From assembly GCF_009870125.1 (NCBI RefSeq), contig NC_046679.1, forward strand, positions 15,810,001-15,874,000: a DNA stretch of 64,000 nucleotides, read 5' to 3'. The stretch comes from Drosophila pseudoobscura. Lineage: Eukaryota; Arthropoda; Insecta; Diptera; Drosophilidae. The position numbers and the translations under genes were made by a program. Within the stretch, counting starts at the first letter, position 1. Every line of letters starts with the position of its first letter. A model generated the notes under the pieces. It was not told where the DNA came from. It saw only the letters and a list, made by a program, of their open reading frames with translations, and searched no databases. Shown one piece after another: positions 1 to 13,400 of the stretch.

Positions 1-3000
1 GCCATGAGGTGAAACCACAAAAGCCGACATGCCATGTACGCTGTAGGTTGACTCCCGCTCTCACAGACACTCATCTGTCAGGCCATTTTCATTTCCCTGC
101 CTCCCCTTGCCTGGGGTGTCCCGTGAAGTGACAAATCATATTGCTGACAATAAAGTCAACAATGGAGGAGCCAAGGACACGGCGAGTGCAGAGATCGAAA
201 GCAACGCCTTCACATGTCACTTGTCACCCCCTGACTATGGTGGAGCCTCCTAACATCCTTTTAAATGGCTTTAAACACAGAGGTAGACCTCAGGATTTCG
301 TTCGGCTAGGAATTGGTCATGCACACGCCAATATAATTAAGCATTGGTCGGAGTCCGAGTGTTCCCGAGGCGCACGCACGAAAAATGAAAACTCAACACG
401 CCAATCCGCCTGCTCTTTCCGTGCCACTTCAGCCCGCTGGCGGCGACTTCCGGCCACAGCGACGACAACTCCCAAAACGACAACGACTGGACGGGAGCTA
501 AACCTGGCTGCGGTGCTGGGCTGCTGGGGTGCTGTTGTGGGTGCTCACTTGAGTTTGTGCGTGGCCTGTTTGTGTTTCTCATGTGGGGTTTAAGTGGATT
601 CTCGAATACTTTACCGCTGGCAATTGAGGCCCAGACTTGGACGACAGTTGCGTGCCGGCTGCGAGCCATCGAAGCTCAATTAAAAATTTTGCACAGCCTG
701 CTGATATGAGAGCTAGCCCTGGGACTCGTGTTTTAAGTCCGAGTCACCGGCAATAAAATCCTTTTGGCATGACATCCAGCCGACTATGGCCAGTCAGCCT
801 CGATGAAATGTCCAAACAAAGCGACACTGTGTCCACACACTCCCGGGATAATGGAAAACCTACTTCAGAAAGAAGGTGCAAAGGAACTGATGGTCGAGTG
901 CATTGAACTTTTCCGCGTCTACGGCGACGGCAGCTAAAAGGAATTAAGAATTATATACACTTTACAGGAAGCAAAATCTTGCTTTTCATTATATTTTATG
1001 AAATACCCCGACACGCCAAGTGTTACGAAGAGGGGAATGAGAGCAACCCCCAACGCACTGTGGGCTTTAAGGGCCCAGAACAGATACACGGCTATGGAAA
1101 AAGCCACAAAGTTGAAGTTCCTATAGGCCCGAACATCCCTCCTGAAGGATGGCTCACGAGTTTAAGCAAATTGCCATAATGAACCCTTTTTTTCTTGCCT
1201 GTTTGACGCCTTGCCAATTTCATGTAGTCGTGTCTGCCAAGGGAAAGCCAGCCAAAAGTCAGAAGTAGCACAATCCGGGAGGCAGAGCAGGAGCAGGAGC
1301 AGGTCTGCCATCGGTTAAGTTTCCATGCGTTTGCCTTTTTCGGTGTTAAAATGAAATCTATAAAAATAAGTGTGGCATGTTCTGTGCCATTCTGTTTTTT
1401 TCCTCTTTTTTGTGGGTTGCTTTTTTCCTTTGCCTACCATTTCTGTGTTGTCTGTGTGCGTACATGTTGGGGTCTGTGTCTGTGTGCATGGAGAGGGTAC
1501 GTAGCCCGCATCGCTCGGCATTTAACCAGCTCACTTTTGGGTTATTAAATGATGAAGCAGTTTGCCGTTAATGACTGCCAAAATGGCGACGCTTGCCGTC
1601 AGTCGTGGGGGGATACTCGCAGGGCCCGCGCTGAGACAAACACAGTTGAGTCGGGCAGTCCTTTGAGTTTATTGAGCTCTCTAAAACGTTAGCAGGCATC
1701 GTCCTGACGGGCCCGGGGCCGGGACCGAGTTACGTCCCTCGGCTGGGGCTGCCAGCAGGCGCCTGTTCTGGCCTGGCCTGGTCTGGTCTGTCCTGGTCTG
1801 GCCTGGTCCTGGCATGTCAGTTTGTTTAATGAGGGTAAAATTAGCGCTGTCTCAAGCTTATTAGCCCCACTTGGGAGTTTGGTTAATGCCAGTCACTTTA
1901 TGGCCTCAACTTCGACTCAGTCAATTTAAAGCGACTTAATTATTTTGATTTATCGGCTCCATTGAATGCGCCCACTGCGGACACTAGAACTATCGACAAA
2001 CGGCCCTAAAAGAGAAATTGATTTTCGCCCGACTTTTGATTAGCATAAATGAGTCGGGGTTAGCTGAACAAAAGCTAAAGTTGATTGCAAACTAAGCACT
2101 TGACTTCCACTTGGAGTTGGAAATTTGCATGGCTTATGTAATCCACTGAAAGTATGGGCGGGTCTGGGACTGGGACTGGGACTGCGATTGGTGGGACACG
2201 TCCCGCCCCGCCACGGGAGGGCAGCAACAAATCAAGGTAATGACGTGCATTTTTATTTTGCGTGTGTCGTCCGGTCCGTCTTTGGCTACAAACTTCAGGC
2301 TTTTAGTTTGCAATGCGCATACGCCGGGTGGGCCCGGTGACCAGGACAGCCGAACAGCCCCACGGCACGCAAATGAAAATGACCAATGTGCTTAATTTCT
2401 TAGCATACTTTTCGGCGCTGCAAGGCGCAAGAAGTCAAGAACAAAAGGCTGTGCTGTGGAAGCAGCAATTGTTATGGCTGCCCCATGTCGCATTAGAGAC
2501 GCGTGCTGCTCCACCTTCTCCGCTCTCACATTGTTCATCATACGTTTTATATGCAAATAGAGCTGAGGACGAGGAGGAGCATGAGTAGGAGTAGGAGGAC
2601 AGAGGAGTAGAGGGCGAACAAAGGCGCCACTTGGTGGTGACCACTCGGGCACTTTCTGGCTTTCTGGTCGTTTGGACGAGTCGTGCTGTGATTGCTCACG
2701 CGACCACAGGAGGTGGAGTGAGTGGAGAGACGTCAAGAGGACTGGAGGCCGACCCGCCTGCATGTAATAATAATTCCTTAGGGGGTTCGCTGGAGCCCCG
2801 CCGCCAACCATAAACATGGCAAATTGTTGCTGACTTTGTTGCCGGTTAATAAGAAACTTACGTCACGCAATATAATTAAGATAAACATAATTATAGTTTG
2901 CTGTTATGCGTTGGTTTTCTCCCTTGCCTTTGTGGCCTTCTGATGGCTAGGGACGGTGGAGAAGCGTCTGCCGATTGAAGTTTGATTAAAGTTAATATTG

Positions 3001-3828
3001 TAAAAGGTTTTCAATATTAAGGGCAGTTAATAGGGAATTTTCTCTTCCCTAGCATTCAAGTTGTAGTCAAAAGATGGCGACTTGTACACTTAAAGACTGC
3101 TCCACACGTAACATACAGAAATTGTATTTCATGGGTAAAATTCTTCACTAAATATAAGTTTTTTTAGATCCATGTTCAAAAGCTCAAAAGTTTATTTGAA
3201 TTGAGTTTTTAGAAAAGTTCCAAAATTCAAATGTCCTGAAGCTTCTTGCTTTTTAGCACAAAAAGTTAAACTTTGAAGCTTTATAATGATGAAAGCTATC
3301 CATCCTTTTGTTACAAAATAAACTTGCTTTAAAGCTTTACAGCTTTCTACAATTTCAAGTCACCGATGTCAAAGCAAGCAGTCCAAATATAATAGCAGGG
3401 ATAAGAACTCAGACAAACAGTTTTACAGCCACTGATAAATATCACAGAATGCATCTGAAACTGTGAAAGCTTCCTGCTTGTACTGCATTTCGAATTGTTC
3501 CACTCACTTAAAATCACTCAATGGAGAAAGCCATTTTTGTCCGTGAGCATCAAAAAATTAATTATCATCAAAAATGCATTTGCAAATGGTATGTAATCCA
3601 ATCAGATCGAATCGACTAGAGTCGACTCTAACGGAACAGAATAAAATTGAATCTCGACTTAATGAGCAAAAACATTTTGAACACAAATCGTTTACCGGCG
3701 AAATGTGATTAATTAACGCTCGTCCGCTCGCATATTTCGCATGTCGAGATTCAATTCAACGATTGTAATTAATAGTACACACGGTCCGGTTGATCCGGAT
3801 AGGAAACTCGTGGGTAAAAGCGACTCAC
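1..3828. other. non-coding stretch, no supported gene
   Basis: I see no supported gene here. ORFs on both strands are short, overlap each other and lack coding character. The stretch holds a CCTGG/TCTGG-rich low-complexity run at 1766-1812, a GGGACT-type run near 2162-2185, and an AT-rich interval from about 2840 onward. A GTAAGT donor on the minus strand near 2858 is preceded by a very short open frame, which is too little to call an exon. If the exon at 3829-3929 is real, this stretch is its downstream intron. Confidence 0.5.
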
Positions 3829-3929
3829 CTAAATAAAAAATTCCAATAATCACGGCCAACGGTTTCAGCATGTTGTCATCGGTTTAAGCACAAATGAAAT
3901 CCAGATACAAGAGGATGTCGACTGTTTAA
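3829..3929 (-). CDS. candidate first coding exon with signal-peptide-like start (partial gene)
   Basis: On the minus strand a strong acceptor (a CT-rich tract followed by TTGCAG) ends at 3930. A short 5' UTR follows, then an ATG at 3871-3869. The frame runs 43 nt to a GTGAGT donor at 3828 and ends in phase 1. The predicted start is MLKPLAVIIGIFYL plus a split Gly codon. This hydrophobic stretch resembles a secretory signal peptide, and an in-frame stop lies just upstream of the ATG. A 4-codon upstream ORF (ATG at 3877) ends with a TGA that overlaps the main start codon. The rest of the gene would lie beyond the left edge, and the promoter exon somewhere above 3930. Product unknown. The splice-site strength and the hydrophobic start are seen in the sequence; the gene itself is inferred. 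Confidence 0.4.
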
Positions 3930-6900
3930 CTGCAACAGAGAGAGAAATAAAATGAGAGAGTGAGATAGAGCAAGGGAAATTTGTTTAATTAATTATTGAA
4001 ATTGAAGCGAACAGCTTTATAATTGCCAAAGGAAAATAATGTAAACTCTGACACGAGAACTATATTTACCATTTCCGATGGTCAAGGGACTGGGTTGACT
4101 ACGGGCCCGAAATCAAATAATAAATACGAAATGTAAACTGCACATTTATGGACCAGTTAGCTGCCACTATCCGCATTACGGCGGACAAGTGCCCCGCTCC
4201 ATCTTGACAAATGTAAATGTAAATGCAAATAGCAATATACAAATTATGCACATTTTGATTTGGCAAACTCAGCAGGAAACACTTAAAATTCATTTGTCAA
4301 ACAACTGTAGCGTAAATAAAATTATGATACTGATTTAAAAAAACAAAATGAGAAAACACATTGCGGATACCGCTTGAAAACAAGTTCGTTAACTACAAAT
4401 TCGTATTACTGACAGAAACAGAAAACAAATAATCAACAAATTAAAATATTAAGATAGAGCTTAGTATCGAAAGAGGTTTTGACAAAGGAAAGATACAAAA
4501 AAGTACAAAATCATATAAAATAAATTAATTCAACATTATTTAGATTATTTGTATAAATGCAGTAGCAAAGGACGCGGTTTTTTTTCAAAATCACCATATC
4601 ATTGAAGATGAAAGAAAATTCGTCAATCTAAGATCTTTAAAGGATAAACATCTACATATGTGAGGTGTCTTACCACTCCAGCTTATTCAGGTAATGATAA
4701 ATTTATTTATGGGTACAAGCCAACAGATTATGCTAGCCCCGGGCCTATACGAATGTTAATCGACTGGTCCCTGCAATTTTAATCTGCATAATGTGCGACT
4801 GCCACTTCGATTTCACACATTAATTATTCGCAGTTTGTGAATATAACCCAGGGGATTTATTAATGTCGCGTGATTGCATTGTTGTTGTTGTTTCTGTATT
4901 ATGTTTTCTGTTCCTGTAATAATTAATGTGGCACTTTATTGATTTTACAACTCCAGTTTGTTTCTATTATCAGTGCGAATGCTAATGAGCCCAGTGACAA
5001 TTGTTCCACAAAAGTGCAGAATTGAAACTGCAAAAAAAGGCACGGCAGTAGTATACAATATAATTGTGATTAATGGATTCTCAGAATTAGCATGCCATAA
5101 ATAATTAATATACATTTGTAGCGCCCCGGAGCAAAAGGTGTATTTAATGAAGGAATTTTCCCGGGGTTTTTCTGCATCTTTAAGATTGGCCTCATTAAAC
5201 CGAACCGGCTCTTGGCCCAGTTAGGGCCCTATTTGAGTAAACAGCAACTGGAGTTGGAAATAATAATAGTCGGCAATTCATCTTGCTTCTTAGCACATTT
5301 ACAGCATGTTCCAGCAGGTCCGCCCACTTTTTATTTAGTTTTGACCAAGCTCTTTGCACCGACAGCTGCTTTCGGGTCCGGCATTAAAAGGGGCATTTAA
5401 GTTAATGAGAAGGGAGAGGAGAGCATTCCAGTGATTAAAGTTTCACAGCAGCTGTCGTAATATTGGCCAGCAACCACTAAGTCAACAATTGGCCAAGGGG
5501 TTCCAGTTGAGATTTCTGTGGCTTTTGCTCGGGACAACAACAAATAACTACGTTTTGCATAAATCTTGTTGCCAGGACAACAGCCAGGGCCAAAGCCAGA
5601 GCCAGAGCCAGAGAAGTGGCAACAGCAACAGTAGCATGCCACACAGCTAAGATCCAGGGCAAAGTCAAGTGGCGGGCACAAAAACAAAGCAGCCAAAGGA
5701 CAATTATCGTCCTGCCTTCTGCGGTTTGTCCTTCCCTGTGACAGTGTGCGCAGCCAGGCGACTGAGCTCAAGCCCTTTGAGGCAGGTGAAAGCCTTAGGC
5801 AGCCAACTATTCATCCCCATTTATGATCGGAGCAGATCCAAAAAGGATTCATGGTGCCGGCTGACAGCATCGCGTGTGAATTGTGAATGCCGACAGACGC
5901 GTTCGACCCCAGTGCATTAACACGCTCCGTTGGACTTTTTCCGCCACTTAGATTCTGCTCAAATTGAAGTGAGTGGCAATTGATTTCGAATTGGCCCCAA
6001 CAAATGTTCCCCCCTGCGGCACATGTGTGGGGTTTTATGTGCATTCATTCGTCACATCATTTAAGCGTTCAAATCGAATGGAATGGAAATCTAATTAGAC
6101 CCGAATGCATAAAATGTTTTTGATGGCTGAAATTTGGGCCAGCAAGCAGTTGCAGTGGCAGTCGCATGGGGCATCTGGCCCCACAATGCAGGCGATCGAA
6201 ACCATTTTTCTTGAATATGTCTCTAGTTGGCAATTGGCAGGCGGGACAGCTTCCGCCTTCGCTCTAGACTGGTTCAATTTGCGGTTCCATTACCAGCAGC
6301 ATATTGGCACATCCTCAGCGTCCACACCCCCACCCACACTCACAACCCCCTGGCCTCTGGCTCATGGCAGGCCCCCTCTTAGTTGTCAAAGGGACAGACA
6401 TTGGCACAGTTGATCCCGGAGCTGGCCACAGCTAGGCGGCCCCACGCTCACGTCTCGTCATCTGTGTGCTTCGGCGGTGTGGCAATTTTGGGGCTCGGCT
6501 CGGGCGATAAACTCGAACATGACGCATTACGTACACACACACATACATATATGTATGTATGTAATTATATGCTCGTAGGAGGCCACTCAGCTGCTATCTA
6601 CGTGCTACGTAGAGTAGAGTAGGGTACAGTAAAGTGTACATATATGCCTGCTGCTACGCCCACACAGCCACACACACACATACAAACACAACCGAGAGCT
6701 GTTGGGGAAAAACTATCTACGTCGCAGAAAAAGTTTCCTTTTTGCACCACGTCCCCGTTCCCATGAGTAACTTGTACACGTTGCGGTTGTGGCATCCAGC
6801 TGAAATGTGAATCATCCTGCAGAATGGCCAGGAATCGAGCTGAACTAATGCTGCTCCTGATCCTAGTGCCTGTCAGTATATGGCATATCGTCTCAAGCAT

Positions 6901-8756
6901 TTAAATTCGACATTAATTGGATTATGTCTGTAGTTTGTTTACTCGGGTGTGCCACTCATCTCACTCATGTGCAAATGGTGCCATGGCGACGACGACTCCA
7001 ATGGTTGAGGTAGCGCACAGAAGTTGCATCCGCATCATCGTAGTCAAATAATTTTTAATTTATTTACTTTGCATAATTGCAGCCATGCTTATTAAATCAC
7101 AAATTAAATCGCCCAGCGCAGACATCAGCCTCTATGAATGTCGTTCATCATCAGCTTCTGGTTGACATTTGTTTACGAGACAACCAGTAGAAATAATTGA
7201 AACGCAGAGCAAGGCGGGATTGAATTCAATGGCTTTTCAATTAAAATTCAATGTGGGATGTATCAATTCGACTAATGGCATTCTGTCCCCCTATTCCCCT
7301 GCTACCCGATTCGATCGGAGATTGTCTGCACATCCGCAGAGATGTGCGCTTCCTGTTTAAGCTCTGCTTTTGGTAGACTTCCAGTTTTATTTAGACAACT
7401 TCACTGCTGTCCTAACAGCAATATCGAGTCTTATGTGCATGTATAGGGCGAAGAAATCAAATCATAGTCGGACAGGCCAATCGAATGGATATCATTTTCA
7501 TTTACTCATTGGCTTTGGGCTCCCAGGAAGCCGAAAATCATTTCATTTTGCAACGGATGCCTGCCAAATAGAACCTGACTGCTGAAAATGGGGAAAACAA
7601 GCAAACAACTTTTATATTGTTGCGTAAATTAGCTTGTTAGAATGGAAATAGGAAAGCAGCACCAGCTTCCCCATGTGTATGTGTACGAGCCACCCGAAAC
7701 CACAACCACATGAACTCTCAATCCAACTGCCAACAAGTTTATAACTTTTCTTTTTTTTTCGGCACGCTCTGCCTCCGGATTGATTCGATTAAAACGTCAA
7801 CCAGCAGGAGCGACAACAACAAGCCAAGGAAAAACAATTCACCAACTTATGAGCTTGTGTTAGTGCATGTATGTGCCACACACACGCGCCTGTGTCCGTG
7901 TGTCCATGTGTCCATGTGGGGCTGAGTGCGTGAGATGCCATTTCCGTTGGCCTCGTCATATCCATCTCGAACTGGCTGCCTGCAGAATTGTCACACCAAA
8001 TTTTAGCTTTACTTTTATTTTGTCATCTTTGGCCCTCTGTTTGCTGTTTTACACTGACGAAGGGTATCATGATTTCGACTGGATTTTTGCTATCAAAAAC
8101 AGCCATGGGATATATTCATGTCCACTTCTCCGGTTGCTTCTGTAAAAAGTAGTCCCATAGTCGTAAGGTTGCTGCCAAACACTTTTGCAAATCCAAATCG
8201 AAGATAATCCAAACAAACTTTAAAAATTACAGATTTAGGGTATCTAAAGGATCGGTACCACGCTTTTCTTGTTTTCTTCTTGTTTTTGCCATCATGTCGC
8301 ACATTTAGGCCTCAGCCTTCGACCCACTCAAACGGCAGCCCTTTTGACATCTTGCTTCAGCCGAAGGCCGTGGTAGCGATGGCAGTATGGGTCTTAGCCT
8401 GTCATGTCGTTTGATCTTTTATTGTGTTTGTTTTACGAGGCGCCGTAAATCCCTTTCAAATTGCAAATTCTTTATGTTCGAATTTTTTTGGGCTCTCGCG
8501 TAAACACTCCTCTACCACCCATATGAATAATATACATATACGAGTATACACATGTATGCGTATGCTTCGATTTGTATTTATTTGTGAATTTCATTCGCAA
8601 TTTTATGATTATTATTTTTCGCCTCTGTTTCCGCATCTTTATGCGCACATACATATTTTTTTGGGACTTTTCCCGGCCACGCAGGATAAGTGAAAGTGAG
8701 TGTGCCCTGCCATGTGATGTCGCCAGCGGCATTGTCACTCCTATATTTTACACCTC
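3930..8756. other. non-coding stretch with simple repeats
   Basis: No supported gene. The region is AT-rich from 3930 to about 5100. A CCAGAG-type tandem run lies at about 5587-5614, and a CA/TATG microsatellite with an ATGTATGTATG tract at about 6533-6565. ORFs such as 5397-5771 minus and 6105-6413 plus have no recognisable domain, and their compositions follow the local repeats. Confidence 0.5.
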
Positions 8757-9248
8757 ATGGAACCACGCCCACTGGAACCACTGGCCATGTCACTTTTCAC
8801 TTTGACGGGGCTTGGGCCGCGGGACGTGGCCGGGCGCGCTACCCTGGTGAGTGATAAAAATTTATTGAATCGAAAACAATAAATATTTGATTTGATTCAT
8901 TTCGTCGAGCATCGCTCGAGTGTGTCTGTGCCAGTTTGCGCAGTTTGCAGCTCATCATTCACTTGCGATTGATTTCGTGACGTGTCCACTTGGTTAATTG
9001 AAATAGCAAACTTTTTATAGGCTCTAAATTGCTGGGATGGGACGACACCGAATGGATGATGGTCCATTAACAAAAATGAAAGGAAAAGTGCCAGATATGA
9101 AGAGAAAGTTGCCTTAAATTTTTGGGTCAAAGTGTAATTAACTTTTGGGGCACGCCCTCATTTGCAGCCCATCAAGAAGATGAAGGAACGAATTAGGAGA
9201 AATCCGCACAACACGAAGAACAAAACCAGCAAGGAGACGGCGGAATAA
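8757..9248 (+). CDS. possible two-exon micropeptide (low confidence)
   Basis: An ATG at 8757 opens 30 codons (exon 8757-8846) that end exactly at a consensus GTGAGT donor. A pyrimidine-containing acceptor ending in TTTGCAG at 9161-9167 opens a second block (9168-9248) in the same phase. This block has 26 Lys/Asn/Arg/Thr-rich codons before TAA. The joined product would be 56 aa: a Pro/Leu-rich start and a very basic tail beginning PIKKMKERIRR. The intron would be 321 nt. AATAAA overlaps the stop codon, a poor position for a poly(A) signal. No family is recognised. Chance pairing of splice-like sites is quite possible. Confidence 0.2.
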
Positions 9249-10337
9249 AAGGCCAAAATCCCAACCATTTCAACGCCTATTACAACTGCAAATGAACCCA
9301 TAAACCCATTTAAGCAATGCCCGGAACACGGAACACGAAAACTTTTGCAAGACGACGACTAGCATGGGGCCCCCGTCCAGTCCAGCCTTTCTGATTATTG
9401 CTCAACACTTGAAAAGTTTTTTGTGCGGGGCGGCTTACAACCGACCTGGGCTTACTGGCACCCACATGCGCCGAGGTACGAGTGTATCGCATCCGAGACA
9501 GCGGCAAGGCCAGCACTTTGAATAGAAGATAAAAATGTTACGTGCCCGTGTCGGGCGCTGAATGAAGAAATATTTCTGTTATCGCAGTGAAAAGATGTTT
9601 CGTGCTCTTCGTGTTTACCTTGGCCATTGTTGGTCCTACTCCTGATTCGCCATATCCATGCCCATGCCCATGCCAATGGAACAAAGTCGCAGCCTTACCA
9701 ATTTCTTCAGCTTTAGCATTTAAATGAGCAAACTGCTCAAAGGCAAGTCGAAAAATGCTCCTTTGTGTTGAAAACGATAGGGACAGCCCAGCCCTGCGCT
9801 AAGCATATGCAATAGAAATACCGGAGATTGAAAACTGAGCCAGAATAGACAACAGATGCCCCGACTAGGACGACGACAAGTTGTGGTGGCACAAGCGTCC
9901 ACCAGAGTCACTCAAGTTACAACAAAAGGAATCTAGGATGAGCGTGTCCCTACCCGGATTTCTATTCGCATATATTTTTTCTTCGTTCTCCCGTTCTTGA
10001 TGGCCTTCTCCTTGTCTCAGCCTTTGTGCAACATCATCAACAAATCGTCAATAACACTTGACACTCGTTCTGGATTCTCGACCCTTTTGGCCCGAACCAG
10101 GCCAGCCAGTTGTGAACTTTTTTAAGAAATTACTTTTTCGGCTCTCCGATAAACGGTGATGGAGATGCCTGCGCCTAGAACTCCCCCGTCGTCCCTGTCT
10201 GTTGGTGGCTGCTAAGAATTTGCCACACATTGAGGCAGCCATCGAGTCATTGGAGCCGTTGTCAAAGGCAGTCAGACGAGGCAGACGAACCAACAAACAA
10301 AAAAGAAAAGTTTCGGCATCCCGGAACCTAAACTTAC
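9249..10337. other. non-coding stretch
   Basis: No supported gene. ORFs on the minus strand (9310-9516, 9452-9676, 9720-9911, 10048-10296) show no domain. The ATGGGC repeat near 9655-9675 creates one of them. Confidence 0.45.
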
Positions 10338-10412
10338 CGCCGAAACCATGGCAATGGGGGCATAGAAGAGTACCATCAACGTTTTGACCTTGATGAATTT
10401 TCCACGGCCTGA
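10338..10412 (-). CDS. candidate internal coding exon of a membrane protein
   Basis: Read on the minus strand, a TTATCAG acceptor (10413-10419) is followed by 25 open codons that end at a GTAAGT donor (10337-10332). The exon is symmetric, phase 0 in and phase 0 out. It encodes a basic start (SGRGKFIKVKT) followed by a hydrophobic segment (LMVLFYAPIAMVSA). This is the pattern of a cytoplasmic loop entering a transmembrane helix. About two thirds of third codon positions are G or C, as in many fly genes. It can follow the candidate exon at 22803-22959 in frame. The polypyrimidine tract before the acceptor is weak. No family is recognised. It could alternatively be an isolated chance ORF. Confidence 0.28.
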
Positions 10413-13400
10413 CTGATAAGTATTTCTGCCCTTGCCTGACCCGGCCGCCAAATCAACGTGAAATGAATAAAAACCAAACTCAAATAATTCAATCAGACGA
10501 ATCTTAAATACTCTAAGATTGCGGGTTTCTTTTTACCACAAATAAATATTAAAACATCAGCTTTTTCTTAATTTGATTCATGTGAATGTTAGTAAACTTT
10601 CGGTTATGTTGAGTTTTGTAAGTTTATGTGAAACCATTTTAATATCCGGTTTGGATGAATTATAGATAACTCGTAAGCATATAACAATAACTTGCTAAAC
10701 TGATCCTCTGTTGAACCAAACTCTCCCATCCAATAAACATATGTACATACAAAATGATGTTACCTCCGGGAAGGGTACCAAAAAATGTGCATAAATAAAG
10801 TAAGAGAAGTGAAGGAGGAAACTTTTTACTTTAATTATTTGTCTCCTTTTGTTGTGTTTGAATTTTTTGCGCTGGGCTCTTGTCCTTCCTCTTCTGTTTG
10901 CCTTGCTGATTCCACTAGATGTTTGGTTTCCTGTCGCTGGCAGCATTTCCATTCCATTCCGTGCCGTACTCGTACGCCTCATGCTTAGTTTCTACTGATT
11001 GCGAGAGAGAGAGGGGTTGCCGTGACGGCGGATATGCAACATGTTTGAAATTCTACGAGCGTTGCTCACGTCCTTTTTCACTTTTATTAGTGTATATCTG
11101 TTGGGGCTCCCTGTACAGAGTGTGGGTGTATGTGTGTGCTTCGTAGGGGAGCTAAATTGAATGTCTTCCCTGGTTGGTTCTGTATCGAAGGTCTATCTCA
11201 GGCGCTGTCTCTTTCTCTGCCATTTGACAATGGTTCTCTATTTCAACCAGCACGTTAATGTCTCGCCCCGGCCTTTGCCCTCGTCTTCTGATAGTGACAC
11301 TCATATCCGTGAAATGCAAATGTATGCGTGCCTCTTGAACATTATGAATAATTCCGGTTAAGATTCCTTTTCTGCCATTTTCCGTGCCCGTTTTTGCCCA
11401 TTCCAATTCTCATTCTCATTCGCTTTTGCATTCGCATTGTGCTCTCTTTGCCGTGGTGCTCCACCTGAGCATAAGTAGTTGTTGCTTGTTAAGCGACTTG
11501 TTTTGTTCTTGCTGCTCATTCTCATTCTCATTCTGGTTCCCACTGCCATTGTAGTTCATTCTCGTTCGTTGTCGTGAGCTGTGACATTTATTATGCAAAG
11601 CGGAAAGCAAAGTAGCAGACGAGCAGACAGGCAGACGGCAGCCCGGGCAATCGGCAGCCGCCTAGGAAGCGAAGCTCTGGAAAAACGTTGTGGTTTGACA
11701 CCCGGCCCGGGAGCGATGATTAAACCAACTGCCCCCCAGCCCGGATCCGATAAACGAGGCGACAGGCAGCAGTAGGCGGCAGCCGGAATGAATCCTATCC
11801 GATCCGATCCGGTTGCCCATGCATTTCTCATTATTTCCGCTACATTTACCGACTTTTGAATTTTGATTAACGAAAGGTGATAAAAAGGTCTTTCGAGCTG
11901 TGGAGCTCCAATTTAATTTGGGTGAAAGGCCTCTGCCTTTGCCATCTGACACGTTTTCAATTCGAAACGAAGATGGGCCGCCCGAAGTGAATGTGGGCTC
12001 AACGTTTCTGGCTCCGTCCCTTGTGGCCTGTTGTGGCCTAATTCGAAGGCGTCAAATTGATGGTCTGCCATTAAATCACACATTCTCACACACTCAGGAC
12101 AGGGGGGGGGAGAAAGCCACAGTCTTGTCACCCACTGCGGTTTCCGCTGGGTCAGGGTCAATCAGTGGCAGTGTGGAGACGCAGACGGAGGAATGAATTA
12201 TGCCAGCGGCTGAAAAACTATGACAACTCTCGAATTGGTATTGGTATTTGTCGTTGTGATTAATATATGCACATCATTACGCTCATCCAAAAATAATTTA
12301 CTCCATTTACGTCCATTGTAAAGCAACGAGGATTGAGAATTACTTTCCATCAAATTCCGCTCAATTATACTAAGTGATACCAGAGGGGCGACACCAACAA
12401 TGGTGGCTCTACTATTAATAATAATAGAGTACGCGCTGGCACTCTCCCTATCCGTGCCCCACCCAATTAGCTCAAGTATAATGGAGTGTATGTGTGTGTG
12501 TGAGTATATCTGGGTGTGTGTTTGCGGCAAATGTCGCCGGGATAATTGAAAATTAATTATGTTGACATATTTGGAAAGTGATTGTTGAGATGGCGACTCG
12601 TTGATGTTGATGCCCGCGCCATATAATTTCCCAGCCGGCCAGGAGCGTAGACAACCGGCCAGGAGCGACTGACTACTGGCCACAGGCCTTGTGGCAAATT
12701 AGCCATCCCCAGCGGGTGAGGTATGGCATACTGCTGTCCTGGCCCTAATAGAAGGCTGTCAGGTGGCCATTCATTTGGTGATGGCGCGCCGATGCTTTGT
12801 CGCTCGATTCGGGGCCACTTGATGACTGGGACCGACTCGATGGGCGGTTTACTTTTTATACCTGGCACATTGTCTTTTTGTTTGTTGAGCTTATAGATTT
12901 ATCAGCATGAACAACGGAGTTGAAGTGGCCATATATTTTGGTAGGTTTGTCCTTAAGAATGATAAATAATAGAGTTTGGTTTTCTCCCAATCTAATGTAG
13001 AGCTCCACAAAACCGCTCTAAGTGAGGGCATACTATAGTCTGTATAGCGATTACACTATTCTACCGTGTTCATTTGTTATTTGGCCTTTACACGACACAC
13101 AGTATTTGGCTTTAATTGATGAAAGCAGGTAAAGGCTTTAACCATGGCTTTGACATTTCGGCTTATTATGACTTTAAGCGTTGCACAGCGCGCGGCTCTC
13201 TGCGGTTCGGGACAAAGGATGCAGCATGCGAGGGGAAGCATGAATGGCAGGGCAGAAGACGAGTCGGAAGGAACCAAGGCAACTGCTCCACCGACCGTTC
13301 ATTATGCGTCTGGGCTTCCGTGTGCCGCTTGTGTGTGCTCCGTGTATGTGTGTGTGCTGCCTTGTCAGTGTCTGTGCTTTTATCAGTGAGTGTGAGCAAA

